Both the position numbers and the translations under genes were made by a program. A DNA stretch of 43,131 nucleotides from Gracilibacillus halophilus YIM-C55.5. GTDB taxonomy: Bacteria; Bacillota; Bacilli; Bacillales; Amphibacillaceae. Below, piece by piece: positions 23,956 through 33,246 of this stretch (the stretch's first letter is position 1; the number at the start of each line of letters is the position of its first letter). Location: positions 1-43,131 of the forward strand of contig NZ_APML01000046.1 of the NCBI RefSeq assembly GCF_000359605.1, given 5' to 3'. Under the pieces are notes generated by a model. It saw nothing but the letters and a program-made list of their open reading frames with translations, did not search any database and was not told the DNA's origin.

Positions 23956-24660
23956 ATGACTGCTTGTCTCATGATTCATGGGTTTACGGGTGGACCATAT
24001 GAAGTTGAACCATTGGCGTTACATATACAAGAAAAGACAGAATGGACCGTTGTTTCCCTGCGGTTACCGGGCCATGGATTGGGAGATGGAACGGAACTGG
24101 ACCTGGCTAATGTACGTTATCAAGATTGGATAGAAGCAGCAGAAACGTCTTTTGCTCAGTTAAAGGAAGAGCATTCCTCAATTTATCTAATTGGCTTTTC
24201 TATGGGAGGTATGATCGCTAGTTATCTTGCCGCAAAATATTCTTGCGCCAAGCTTGTTCTTTTATCAACTTCTAGAAAATATATTAGCATCCCTCAAATC
24301 GGTGTAGATGTTTTAGGATTTGCACGAAAAGCCATTACAAGAAAATTGAAGAATGACGCCTTATATCAGCATTATATCGGAAAATATGGCTCGGTTCCGG
24401 TTCGAGCGCTTCGTGAATTTTTAAAGTGCATGAAGGTAACCAAACCCTATTTAAAGCAGATTCACTGTCCTGTCTTCATTGCGCAAGGGATGCAGGATGG
24501 TATGGTTCCTTATAAAACGGTTCACTATTTGGACAAAGAAATCCCAGTGGATGCTGAAATCATTTACTTTCATGACTCTAGACACTTAATATGCCTCGGA
24601 GAAGATAGGGAGGTTGTGATTCGTTCCGTATTTCAATTTTTAGCGAGGTCAAACGATTAA
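23956..24660 (+). CDS. Alpha/beta hydrolase (carboxylesterase / monoacylglycerol lipase-like)
   Basis: A 234-residue esterase. The oxyanion-hole segment is MIHGFTGGPYE, the nucleophile elbow GFSMGG (Ser82), the acid QGMQDGMVP (Asp181) and the base His210 in DSRHLICLGEDRE, the complete catalytic triad of the Est30-type bacterial carboxylesterases. Substrates are probably short to medium acyl esters. AAGGAGG precedes the ATG at 23956; an earlier ATG at 23932 lies before that site. It converges with the EamA gene: their stop codons overlap on a shared TTAA. Confidence 0.9.
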   Translation: MTACLMIHGFTGGPYEVEPLALHIQEKTEWTVVSLRLPGHGLGDGTELDLANVRYQDWIEAAETSFAQLKEEHSSIYLIGFSMGGMIASYLAAKYSCAKLVLLSTSRKYISIPQIGVDVLGFARKAITRKLKNDALYQHYIGKYGSVPVRALREFLKCMKVTKPYLKQIHCPVFIAQGMQDGMVPYKTVHYLDKEIPVDAEIIYFHDSRHLICLGEDREVVIRSVFQFLARSND

Positions 24661-25559
24661 TGATGTGAAAGTTGCATCTTTCGTTTTCGTCGCGTGCTGG
24701 CAATAAATAATAACAAACCGAAAATAATGATTGTTCCACCTAACCATTGTGACCATGTGACCATTTCTTGAAGGATGATATACGCTAGAATTGATGCGCC
24801 TACTGGTTCAAACACGATAGCCATCGATATCACCGACGTGCTAAACCAACGTAAAGCGAAGTGTAGCAGATTCAGTCCAAAGATCGTCGGAATCATAGCG
24901 AGTGCCAAAAAGATGAGCCAGTTTTCACTTGAGTAACCGATAAAGTCAAATCCTCTCACTACATTGTAGAGGATGATCGTCAATCCACCGACGCCATATG
25001 CAATACAGGTATAACTCATAACACTCATTTTCCGTCGCACTTGTTGGCCAAGCAAAAAGTAGATCGTAATAAATAAAGCGCTTAATAAAGCAAGAAAATC
25101 GCCGTATAATGCTTCGTCAGCTATTTGAAAATCTCCCCATGCAATGATGATGCTCCCGAAGATAGCAATAAGCATGCTGATGACGGTTGCACTGGAGAAA
25201 CGTTCTCTAAAAAATAAATAAGTTCCAATAAATGCAAAAATCGGTTGTAATGTTACAATGACAACAGAGCTGGCAACAGAAGTATACTGAAGTGATTCAA
25301 ACCATACGATATAATGGAGGGCCAAACTAACTCCTGATAAACAAGTTAGTGCCCAATCAACGGGGAGAATTTTTAAAATTTCATTTCTTTTCTTATAAAG
25401 GATATAAGGTAACATGATGAGAAATGCTAAAAGTAATCGGTATTGTGCAAGTATTGATGAGGGAACTTCTGGTGCCAGTTTTACGAGCACGGCAGCCGTT
25501 GATACAGACATAATGCCTATTGTTAATATAACATACGGAAGTATTGATTTTGTTGGCAT
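24657..25559 (-). CDS. EamA/DMT-superfamily transporter
   Basis: A 300-residue permease with ten membrane helices in two EamA repeats (about 8-140 and 150-290). Visible are the repeat-1 end VVIVTLQPIFAFIGTYLFF, a repeat-2 end SMAIVFEPVGASILAYIIL, and a positively charged C-terminal tail. The family exports amino acids, nucleotides or drugs; the substrate cannot be assigned. AGGTG precedes the ATG. The stop overlaps the convergent esterase gene. Confidence 0.88.
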   Translation of the reverse strand: MPTKSILPYVILTIGIMSVSTAAVLVKLAPEVPSSILAQYRLLLAFLIMLPYILYKKRNEILKILPVDWALTCLSGVSLALHYIVWFESLQYTSVASSVVIVTLQPIFAFIGTYLFFRERFSSATVISMLIAIFGSIIIAWGDFQIADEALYGDFLALLSALFITIYFLLGQQVRRKMSVMSYTCIAYGVGGLTIILYNVVRGFDFIGYSSENWLIFLALAMIPTIFGLNLLHFALRWFSTSVISMAIVFEPVGASILAYIILQEMVTWSQWLGGTIIIFGLLLFIASTRRKRKMQLSHH

Positions 25560-25690
25560 ACAATCACCTATTTAAGAATATTCACGGTCGAACGTATTTT
25601 AGTAACCTAACAATACCACAAATCGAGCAAAACTAACAATGTCGCTACTTATAAATAAGCGAATTGGCGTAAAAGTGAATGAGAATATTT

Positions 25691-25719
25691 GAATCAGCTG
25701 ATAAATTTTTATAGAATTA
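25691..25719 (+). promoter_or_regulatory. Candidate sigma-A promoter upstream of cshA
   Basis: TTGAAT, 17 bases, TAGAAT in an AT-rich stretch. A hairpin with terminator features follows about 50 bases later (25763-25801), so the transcript may be a short RNA or a regulated leader of cshA. Confidence 0.45.
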
Positions 25720-25762
25720 TCATGAAGAGTGTGTTATGATGAATGAATCCATTAAGTAGTCA

Positions 25763-25801
25763 TGAAGAAGCCTCTTCCAGCTGTGGAGGAAGGCTTCTTT
25801 C
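25763..25801 (+). terminator. Hairpin with T tail in the cshA leader
   Basis: GAAGAAGCCT-CTTCCA pairs with TGGAGGAAGGCTTCTTTC with one bulge, followed by a short T/C tail. No gene ends upstream on the plus strand, so it would act on a leader or small RNA. The rest of the 25560-25902 gap holds no credible gene. Confidence 0.6.
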
Positions 25802-25902
25802 ATATTGAATCTTCATATAGGTACATGAATGACGATGTAGAGAATGAAATCAACCAAAAATTATGGATGATATTGATAAAGAAAAAGGAGTAGAAGAATA
25901 TA

Positions 25903-27371
25903 GTGACAACATTTAAAGAATTAAGTATTTCAAGTTCGATTATGCAAGCATTAGAAAAACTGGGATTTGAAGAGGCGACACCGATTCAAGCGCAAACCAT
26001 TCCGTTGGGGATGGAAGGAAAAGACGTGATCGGCCAAGCGCAAACGGTACTGGAAAAACTGCAGCCTTTGGTATTCCAATGATTGAAAAAATCAATCCCA
26101 AAGCAAAAAAGATACAAGGATTGGTTGTGGCACCAACGCGTGAACTAGCTATCCAAGTATCCGAAGAATTGCATCGTTTAGGGAAGTTTAAAGGGATCCG
26201 GACATTGCCGGTGTATGGCGGACAACATATGGGTAGACAAATTGGTGCATTGAAAGACGGTCCTCATATTGTTGTAGCAACACCTGGGCGTTTACTCGAT
26301 CATTTGCGACGTAAAACGATTCAAGTAGAAAATGTAGCAACTGCTGTCCTTGATGAAGCGGATGAAATGTTGAATATGGGCTTTATTGATGATATACGAG
26401 ATATATTAAAGTCCATCCCGTCAGAGAGACAAACATTGCTATTTTCTGCGACGATGCCAAAGGAAATTCGTGATATTGCTACAACGTTAATGAAACAGCC
26501 AGAAGAAGTGAAAGTAAAAGCAAAAGAGATGACTGTTTCAAATATCGAGCAATATTTTGTTGAGGTAAATGAAAAACAAAAATTTGATACGTTAACCAAT
26601 TTGTTAGATGTGCAAGCGCCAGAACTTGCGATTATATTTGGCCGAACGAAGAAGCGAGTGGACGAGGTAGCAGAAGGGTTGCAAGCTCGTGGCTTCCGTG
26701 CAGAAGGGACGCATGGCGATCTAACGCAAGGTAAACGGTCATCGGTATTAAAGAAATTCAAATACCGACGCATTGAAATATTAGTTGCGACTGATGTTGC
26801 CGCTCGAGGATTGGATATTTCTGGTGTCACACACGTATATAATTTCGATGTGCCGCAAGATCCAGAAAGTTATGTCCACCGTATTGGAAGAACGGGAAGA
26901 GCTGGAAAAACTGGTGAAGCGATCACTTTCATTACACCGAGAGAATTGCCACACCGTGATTTGATCGAGAAGGTAACGAAAGGCAAGATGCATCGCTTAA
27001 CACCACCTAGTTTCGATGAAGCCAAACGTGGTCAACAGCAACTGACTGTGCAGAAGATTAAATCAACGATTGAGAAACAAGAATTACAAGATTACCGAGA
27101 GACTGCTTCGGAATTACTTGAAGAATATGACTCAGTTACAGTGATTGCAGCAGCGATGAAAATGCTAACCAAAGAACGCCGTCAAACGCCTGTTACATTA
27201 ACGTCGGTTCAACCGGTCAGTGTGAAACAAGCGAATAAAAATAAACCTCATAACAATAAACGTTTTGATAAAAAGCGTGGGTATGGCGGTAGAAAAGGGA
27301 AACAAAACGGTGGTCGTAAGCGTAATTTCCAAAACAAACGTCCGAAAAATAAACAACAACGTCAATCATAG
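25903..27371 (+). pseudogene. cshA: DEAD-box RNA helicase CshA, frameshifted as sequenced
   Basis: CshA unwinds RNA as part of the RNA degradosome and helps ribosome assembly in the cold. Translation from GTG at 25903 (after AAGGAG) reads the Q-motif region [14 protein letters not shown] and [12 protein letters not shown] up to GQAQT, then shifts. One G is missing at 26046-26047 (ACGGGTACT became ACGGTACT), exactly in Walker A AQTGTGKT. The remaining frame has [16 protein letters not shown] and [10 protein letters not shown], and a basic Lys/Asn/Arg tail. With the base restored the protein is 489 residues. The position next to ydcA and acpS matches ydbR/cshA in B. subtilis. A read error is more likely than a real knockout. 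Confidence 0.92.
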
Positions 27372-27380
27372 TGACGCACA

Positions 27381-27429
27381 AAAAAGACTGTTCCCTCGTC
27401 ATAATCCATGACCTTGGGACAGTCTTTTT
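27381..27429. terminator. Bidirectional terminator between cshA and the rhomboid gene
   Basis: AAAAAGACTGTTCCC (27381-27395) pairs with GGGACAGTCTTTTT (27416-27429), with A and T tracts on both sides, serving the two convergent genes. Confidence 0.9.
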
Positions 27430-27437
27430 GATTGCTA

Positions 27438-28202
27438 TTACCGAATCAAGCTAGCTAAGAAACCGATGAGTGCAAATACAATAATAGCACCGATTAGAAT
27501 GGGGGCGATATAGCGCTTGATGCGATACCTTTTGTTATTCCAACGATTTGGATCAAAGCCGATGCCATCACTTGATCGTCGCGGACGTCTCCGGTTACGT
27601 AAGGGAGAGAAAGGCTGTACGTTATTTAATAATAAAGGTCCTAAAGCAAACCCACCGATAAAGCCAAATAAATGACCAGCAATATTAATTTGCGGTCGAA
27701 TAAAGGTCATTACTAAACTGATAACGGTTAGTATCAGAACGATCTGTGCACTCTGTTGATCGATCAAATGTTTTTCGAAAAAGACCATAAATAAATACAA
27801 GCCAAACATACCGAAAATAGCACCAGAAGCCCCCACATGTGAATACCCTGGCCCCTCAACGAAAAAAGTGAATAAATTGGCAATGATGCCAGCCGAGAAA
27901 TAAACCAACAGAAATTTCAGCTTGCCGAGCATTTGTTCCAGTGCAGGAGCAAACAGAACAATCGCAAACGAGTTAAACAAGATATGCCCAAGGCCACCAT
28001 GAAGAAAAATAGGTGTAACGAGGCGCCAATACTCGCCTTGAGAGATGGCATAATTTTGTCCGATAGCAAATTGATCAATGACAAGGCCTAATGGTGGTAT
28101 CAAAAATCCGATCAACCATATTGCGATTTGAATCGCAACAATGGCGGAGACGACAGGATAAAAATATAGAAAATCACGAAAGCTTTCCGTACGAATAAAC
28201 AT
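27438..28202 (-). CDS. ydcA: Rhomboid-family intramembrane serine protease (YdcA-like)
   Basis: A 254-residue membrane protein with six core helices plus a C-terminal helix after a basic linker (LRNRRRPRRSS). The catalytic dyad is Ser126 in VGASGAIFG and His177 in NIAGHLFGF; the upstream HGGLGHILFN supplies the conserved oxyanion-region His/Asn. It would cleave membrane proteins within helices; the substrate is unknown. AAAGGAG precedes the ATG. The B. subtilis equivalent YdcA lies in the same place between cshA and acpS. Confidence 0.9.
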   Translation of the reverse strand: MFIRTESFRDFLYFYPVVSAIVAIQIAIWLIGFLIPPLGLVIDQFAIGQNYAISQGEYWRLVTPIFLHGGLGHILFNSFAIVLFAPALEQMLGKLKFLLVYFSAGIIANLFTFFVEGPGYSHVGASGAIFGMFGLYLFMVFFEKHLIDQQSAQIVLILTVISLVMTFIRPQINIAGHLFGFIGGFALGPLLLNNVQPFSPLRNRRRPRRSSDGIGFDPNRWNNKRYRIKRYIAPILIGAIIVFALIGFLASLIR

Positions 28203-28332
28203 AGTTAACTCCTTTGTATGCGGTGTTTTGTTTTTATCATATCATATTTACGTATAAGCACGGTAACAAACAATCGAAAAATCTCGACAAGTCATATATA
28301 ATGATAGAAAACGGATAAATTAGGTGAAAGAC

Positions 28333-28704
28333 ATGATTCAAGGAATTGGAATAGATATTATTGAGTTAGAACGAGTTTCACAAATGATTGAAAAGCAACC
28401 GAAATTTCTAGATAGATTGTTTACTGAAAATGAAAAAGTATTATACGAGCAACTGACGAATCAAAAACGGAAAGTTGAATTTGTTTCTGGTCGGTTTGCA
28501 GCAAAAGAGGCTTTTTCAAAAGCGATGGGCACTGGAATCGGAAAGAAATTAAGTTTACGAGATATTGAAATTACAACAGCAGATAGTGGTGAACCAGTTA
28601 TTGAAACAACCGTCATAGCAAGCGGGCGCGTGTTTGTCTCTATTTCTCACAGTCATGATTATGCCGTAGCTCAAGTAATCATTGAAAGAGATTCTGCATA
28701 TTAA
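28333..28704 (+). CDS. acpS: Holo-[acyl-carrier-protein] synthase
   Basis: A 123-residue enzyme that transfers the phosphopantetheine arm of CoA to acyl carrier protein, required for fatty-acid synthesis. The family signature is complete: GIGIDIIELERV with metal-binding Asp8, FVSGRFAAKEAFSKA with the catalytic Glu, and the C-terminal VSISHSHDYAVAQVI. The ATG at 28333 gives the family N-terminus MIQGIG and follows AGGTG. nnr follows after 45 bases, a common bacterial pairing. Confidence 0.96.
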   Translation: MIQGIGIDIIELERVSQMIEKQPKFLDRLFTENEKVLYEQLTNQKRKVEFVSGRFAAKEAFSKAMGTGIGKKLSLRDIEITTADSGEPVIETTVIASGRVFVSISHSHDYAVAQVIIERDSAY

Positions 28705-28749
28705 GCAAGGTTGTCTCATACTATTTTATTGCGGGTAGGAGGGAACAAG

Positions 28750-30266
28750 ATGTACATCGTAACCGCGGAAGAAATGTACGAAATGGATCGATATGCCATG
28801 GAAGAAGGAGGTATGATGGTAAGCTGTTAATGGAGAATGCTGGTAGACACATGGCTGAGAAGATCAGTGAGCGTGTATCTCTTGATCAACATATCACGAT
28901 TGTTATTGGAGGCGGTAACAATGGTGGTGATGGCTTTGTCATTGCGAGATGTTTAAAAGAAAAAGGATATCAGCATCATGCCTGTCAGTTAGTCCCGGAT
29001 CAGAAAATAAAAGGAGATGCTCTTTACCACAAACAAGTATATGAACAGTTTGGTGGTATGATTGAACGGGTGGAAACACTAGATCAATTAAAAGAGAAAT
29101 GTGCATCAAGTGATGTGGTTGTGGATGCAGTGCTCGGCATTGGCATCACCGGAACGATTCGAGAGCCCCTTCGTCGTATGATTGAAGTGATCAATGAAGC
29201 GGAAGCGGTTGTTTTTTCCGTTGATATCCCAAGTGGATTACCTGCGAATGAAAATGAAGTCGTTGATATGAGTGTGAATGCAGATTACACATTTGTTGTT
29301 GAAGCGCCAAAACAGTCGGCTTTTGTTGAAGGATTAGCTCCATATTATGGTGAATGGGAAGTTGTATCGATTGGTATACCGCTTGCTGCTTTCAGTGACC
29401 AAAAACAAATGCGTTGGCAGCATATGGACGTTCAGCGCACATTTCCGAAACGTACATCCTTTAGTCATAAAGGATCGCATGGAAAAGGTGCAGTGGTCGG
29501 TGGTCAATTGTCTATGCCAGGTTCGGTTGCGTTAACAGCACGTGCTGCATTAAGATCGGGTGCCGGTTTATTAACTGTGGCTACTGTCAAGGACAATATT
29601 CCGGTTGTTGCCAATCAATGTGTCGAAGCAATGTATCACGTATGGAGAGATGATCAAGGGATATTGATCGATGATTCGGTGAGTTCTCTTAACCATTATG
29701 ACGCAATCGCGATTGGCATGGGGATGGGGAGAGCGGACGAGTCTCAAAAACTGACACTACGAATTGTGAATGAAATCAATCGACCAGTGATTGTAGATGC
29801 TGATGGATTATACCATATAAAAAGCGATCTTGAAGTTGTACGAGCACGCCTTGCTCCTTTAGTCATCACGCCACATTTGGGGGAAATGGCGATGTTAACT
29901 GAGACAACGATCGCTGAAATAAAACAAGCCCCTTTTTCGATAACGAAGCAATTTGCACAAAAGTATCAAGTGTATGTTGTGCTGAAAGGAAAATTCACGA
30001 TAATTACGACGCCTCGAGGAGAGCAAGTCGTGACTGATACAGGGAATCCTGGTCTTGCAAAAGGTGGCAGTGGAGACGTTTTATCTGGCGTGATTTTAGC
30101 CTTTATGATGCAACACAATGAACGATTGCCAGCTATCGCAAATGCTTGTTACTTGCATGGATTAACAGCTGATATGTCCATTACATCCGGTCGACATACA
30201 GAGACCGATTTACTTGCTTCTGATGTGATTGATGAATTGTCGGTTGCATTTCGTACGATTGTCTAA
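28750..30266 (+). pseudogene. nnr: Bifunctional NAD(P)H-hydrate epimerase / dehydratase, frameshifted as sequenced
   Basis: A repair enzyme that reverts damaged NADHX and NADPHX. Translation from ATG at 28750 (after GGAGG) gives MYIVTAEEMYEMDRYAMEE and then meets a stop. One G is missing near 28815 (GGTATGGATGG became GGTATGATGG). Restored, it reads GMDGKLLMENAGRHMAEK and continues through the epimerase domain (GGGNNGGDGFVIARCL) and the C-terminal ADP-dependent dehydratase domain (GSHGKGAVVGG, TPHLGEM, LAKGGSGDVLSG). The restored length is 505 residues, normal for the fused form. A sequencing error is likely. Confidence 0.92.
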
Positions 30267-30281
30267 CGCGTAATCGAGTTC

Positions 30282-30308
30282 CCTTTGTCCTCTTATTTGA
30301 GACAAAGG
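30282..30308 (+). promoter_or_regulatory. Hairpin overlapping the ydcC ribosome-binding site
   Basis: CCTTTGTC (30282-30289) is complementary to GACAAAGG (30301-30308). The right arm covers most of the AAAGGAG ribosome-binding site (30304-30310) of the following gene, so the helix could restrain its translation or work as a weak terminator lacking a T tract. Confidence 0.5.
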
Positions 30309-30319
30309 AGAGTGTCGCG

Positions 30320-31336
30320 ATGAAAAAATATACGTTACTGTTTTGTAGTATATTTGTGTTTGTTCTGTTAAGTGCATGTGGTCAGCAATCCAGAGAAGAT
30401 GTTGTGCAAAAGCTTGAGAAGATGGCTGAAGACATGAGCTCATATCAAGCCCAAGCCATGATGACGTTACAAACAGGAAAAGAAGAACAGTCGTATCGAA
30501 TCGAAGTCGCTCATAAGAAAAAGAATTTTTATCGTGTGTTATTAAAAAATGAACAAGATGAGGAAGGTAGTCAAATTATTTTACGTAATGAAGAAGGGGT
30601 GTTTGTGTTAACACCAGCCTTAAATAAAAGCTTTAAGTTTCAAAGTGAGTGGCCGAATAATAATAGCCAACCTTACTTATTTCAATCATTAGTGCAAGAT
30701 GTTGTCGATGATTCCGATGCCACATTTACGGCCACAGACAATTATTATGAATTTGAAACAAAAACAAGCTATGAAAGCAATAGTAATCTCCCTTATCAAG
30801 CCATCTATTTCGATAAGAAAACGTATGCCCCAGTGAGGGTGAAAGTGATGGATCAAGATAAAAACACATTGGTGAATGTCGAGTTCTCCTCGTTTGACAC
30901 AGATGTAGATTTACCAGACGATACATTTAATCGAGAAAGTAATATGACAAGCAGCATTTTCGGCGTACCTGTGATGGCTCAGGAAGATTTACCATCTGAT
31001 TTAACGGTATATTACCCAACAGAAACGTTAGGAGCAGAACTAGTGAAAGAAGATCAGATGGATATCGAAAATGGACAGCGCGTGATGCTATCTTACGAAG
31101 GGGAGAAAAATTTTACGGTGATTCAGGAAACGATTACGTCAGTAACAACAAGTGCACAATCACCAGAAAACGTAAACGGCGAACCTGTAAATCTAGGTTT
31201 TACCGTTGGTGCGTTAAGTAGTCATACGCTGGAGTGGCAATATGATGGCGTCGATTACTATTTAGCGAGTGATCAATTAACGAAACAAGAAATGATTGAT
31301 GTAGCATCTTCCATGACAACTCAAGGATCCAAATAA
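30320..31336 (+). CDS. ydcC: YdcC-like lipoprotein with LolA/RseB-type domain
   Basis: A 338-residue lipoprotein: signal MKKYTLLFCSIFVFVLLSA then lipidated Cys20 (LSAC). The mature part has a LolA/LolB-like half-barrel, with NFYRVLLKNEQ, GSQIILRNEEGVFVLTPALNKSF and PYQAIYFDKKTYAPVRV strands. B. subtilis YdcC, in the same place upstream of alr, is a sporulation-associated protein of unclear role; forespore or mother-cell membrane location is possible. AAAGGAG precedes the ATG, partly inside a hairpin. A terminator follows. Confidence 0.88.
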   Translation: MKKYTLLFCSIFVFVLLSACGQQSREDVVQKLEKMAEDMSSYQAQAMMTLQTGKEEQSYRIEVAHKKKNFYRVLLKNEQDEEGSQIILRNEEGVFVLTPALNKSFKFQSEWPNNNSQPYLFQSLVQDVVDDSDATFTATDNYYEFETKTSYESNSNLPYQAIYFDKKTYAPVRVKVMDQDKNTLVNVEFSSFDTDVDLPDDTFNRESNMTSSIFGVPVMAQEDLPSDLTVYYPTETLGAELVKEDQMDIENGQRVMLSYEGEKNFTVIQETITSVTTSAQSPENVNGEPVNLGFTVGALSSHTLEWQYDGVDYYLASDQLTKQEMIDVASSMTTQGSK

Positions 31337-31343
31337 ATCAGCG

Positions 31344-31376
31344 AGCAGGCTTTTATTGAAGTCTGCTTTTTATTTT
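31344..31376 (+). terminator. Intrinsic terminator after ydcC
   Basis: AGCAGGCTT (31344-31352) pairs with AAGTCTGCT (31359-31367) with one G.U pair, followed by a T-rich tail. Confidence 0.85.
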
Positions 31377-31395
31377 GTATATCGATCATACGTTG

Positions 31396-31596
31396 ATGAA
31401 GGTAGAAAATCGTCCAAACTCTAACAAAAAGTGTCTTCATCAAGCGTATGATGACAGAAAAAGTGATGAAACTCAGGAAAAAGTGCCTTCATACATCTAA
31501 TGACGGCAGAAATAACCACATAAATTGAGAAAAAGTGTCTTCATGGGCGGAATGAAAGCAAAAAATCGACGTTCGAGGTGGAAAAAATGCGCTCAT
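31396..31596. repeat. Array of four 45-bp repeats with 52-bp period
   Basis: Units 31396-31440, 31448-31492, 31500-31544 and 31552-31596 are each 45 bp with 7-base variable spacers. Consensus ends are ATGAnGGCAGAAAA and GGAAAAAGTGTCTTCAT. Across each spacer the unit end pairs with the next unit start to make a 9-bp stem with a 7-base loop. Same family as 2-98. It fills the ydcC-alr gap upstream of the alr promoter and is not coding. Confidence 0.9.
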
Positions 31597-31620
31597 AAAT
31601 CATTTAGAGCAAAAGTTGTA

Positions 31621-31650
31621 TTGGTGTATGATTTTTTGCTAGGTTATAAT
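31621..31650 (+). promoter_or_regulatory. Possible sigma-A promoter of alr
   Basis: A perfect TATAAT (31645-31650) with a weak TTGGTG 18 bases upstream, about 45 bases before the alr ATG. Confidence 0.5.
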
Positions 31651-31696
31651 AGAAAATACCGAAAAGGATTAACAAAAATAAGGAGTCAACCAGCCA

Positions 31697-32818
31697 ATGG
31701 AAAATTTTTATCGTGATTCTTGGGTAGAAATCAATTTAGCGCATATAACTTATAATATACAACAATTACAACAACGATTACCTCGTCATACAAATATTTA
31801 TGCAGTAGTGAAAGCAGACGGCTATGGTCATGGAGATATTCAAATTGCAAAACAAGCGATTCAAGCAGGCGCTGACCGATTGGCGGTTGCTATATTAGAC
31901 GAAGCGATTCGATTGAGAGAAGCTGGTATCGATGTTCCGATTCTTGTCATGGGCTGGATTCGTCCAGAGCATGCCTCACTTGCAGCATCCTATGATATTA
32001 CAGTCACCTGTTATCAAAAGGAGTGGGTGGAACAGGTGAAACAACAGTCGTTGCCGTCACCGTTGAAAGTGCATGTAAAACTGGATACAGGAATGGGACG
32101 GATTGGCGTTCGTGATGAACAAGAATTACTACGTTTGGCACAGTCATTAAAAGCACAAAAAATGATAGAGGTCGAAGGCATTTTTACACATTTTGCGACA
32201 GCTGATGAAGAGACAACTTCTCACTTTGAAAATCAACTAGCAAAGTTTGAAGCCTTATGGCAAGCCTTTCAACAGTATTGGGAGCACCCAGTCATTGTGC
32301 ATATAGGAAATAGCGCTGCAAGTATGCGATATCCAGACAAAATGATTGATTACGTTCGTTTTGGTATCAGTATGTATGGACTTTATCCTTCTGCCGTAAC
32401 GAAAACCGAACATCCGATTGACGTAAAGCCAGCAATGACATTACACAGCCGCTTGATTCATGTTAAACAAGTTGAAAAAGGATCAACTATAAGCTACGGT
32501 GCTACGTATCAAGCTGAAACGAACGAGTGGATTGGCACCGTGCCATTAGGTTATGCAGATGGCATTTGTCGTGCGCTACAAGGAGCGGATGTATTAATCA
32601 ATGGAGAACGTTGTGAAATCGTCGGACGCATTTGCATGGATCAGTTTATGGTTCGTCTGTCTCATCCAGCAAAAGTCGGAGATCAAGTAACATTAATTGG
32701 TAAGCAGCAAAATGAGATGATTGAAATGGATGAATGGGCGGATAAGCTAGATACCATTAATTACGAAGTGGCTTGTATGATTAGTTCACGCGTCCCTAGA
32801 ATCTATGTAAATGGTTAA
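31697..32818 (+). CDS. alr: Alanine racemase
   Basis: A 373-residue PLP enzyme that makes D-alanine for peptidoglycan and teichoic acids. The PLP lysine is Lys39 in AVVKADGYGHG. The second catalytic base is the Tyr of STISYGATY in the C-terminal barrel, and the conserved VGRICMDQFMV and GNSAASMRYP are present. Length is typical. AAGGAG lies 12 bases before the ATG. The gene order ydcC-alr-ndoAI-ndoA is the same as in B. subtilis (dal). Confidence 0.96.
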   Translation: MENFYRDSWVEINLAHITYNIQQLQQRLPRHTNIYAVVKADGYGHGDIQIAKQAIQAGADRLAVAILDEAIRLREAGIDVPILVMGWIRPEHASLAASYDITVTCYQKEWVEQVKQQSLPSPLKVHVKLDTGMGRIGVRDEQELLRLAQSLKAQKMIEVEGIFTHFATADEETTSHFENQLAKFEALWQAFQQYWEHPVIVHIGNSAASMRYPDKMIDYVRFGISMYGLYPSAVTKTEHPIDVKPAMTLHSRLIHVKQVEKGSTISYGATYQAETNEWIGTVPLGYADGICRALQGADVLINGERCEIVGRICMDQFMVRLSHPAKVGDQVTLIGKQQNEMIEMDEWADKLDTINYEVACMISSRVPRIYVNG

Positions 32819-32888
32819 AAAATGCTTATTTTTTTCGAAAAAGTTGCCATAATAGGTAAAGAAATCAGAAAAATTGCTCGAATTCCCT

Positions 32889-32917
32889 TTGCAATGCTAC
32901 TTCGAGAATGATATGAT
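32889..32917 (+). promoter_or_regulatory. Sigma-A promoter of ndoAI-ndoA
   Basis: TTGCAA (32889-32894), 17 bases, TATGAT (32912-32917), about 50 bases before the antitoxin start. Confidence 0.65.
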
Positions 32918-32967
32918 GTTATTGGATTATTCATTAGGCTTGTCAATGTTGGTGGAGGTGTATGGTT

Positions 32968-33243
32968 TTGTCTGAAGACTTACAAGAAGTTGCCGTGAGA
33001 TTACCGAAAAACCTATTAAATGAGGTGGACGGCTTGATGAGAAGTGAAGATAGCAATTTAAGTGATTTCATTTGCCAAGCGACAAGAACGTACTTGCAAG
33101 AAAAGAAAAAACACCATATTCAAGAGGCGATGCAAAAAGGCTATATGGAAATGGCAAATATTAATCTCAATATTGCATCCGAAGCTTTTCAAGCAGAAGA
33201 GGAGGCCGAAAACACCCTAGAGCGCTTAGTGAGTGGGGTGTAG
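32968..33243 (+). CDS. ndoAI: Antitoxin EndoAI (MazE/CopG-type) of the NdoA toxin
   Basis: A 91-residue ribbon-helix-helix antitoxin: EVAVRLPKNLLNEVDGLM forms the DNA-binding strand and first helix, and the C-terminal YMEMANINLNIASEAFQAEEE and TLERLVSG form the toxin-blocking tail, nearly as in B. subtilis YdcD. The TTG at 32968 is preferred because GGAGG lies 9 bases upstream; an ATG at 32962 is only 3 bases from that site. It binds and inhibits NdoA and likely represses its own operon. The toxin gene follows after 3 bases. Confidence 0.93.
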   Translation: MSEDLQEVAVRLPKNLLNEVDGLMRSEDSNLSDFICQATRTYLQEKKKHHIQEAMQKGYMEMANINLNIASEAFQAEEEAENTLERLVSGV

Positions 33244-33246
33244 GTT

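Noticed and set aside
31396..31596. CRISPR array
   Set aside because: Units are 45 bp with only 7-base spacers, are too diverged between copies, and no cas genes are nearby.
31525..31716. 63-residue plus-strand open frame before alr
   Set aside because: It is made of the 45-bp repeat units and overlaps the alr promoter and start; no ribosome-binding site.
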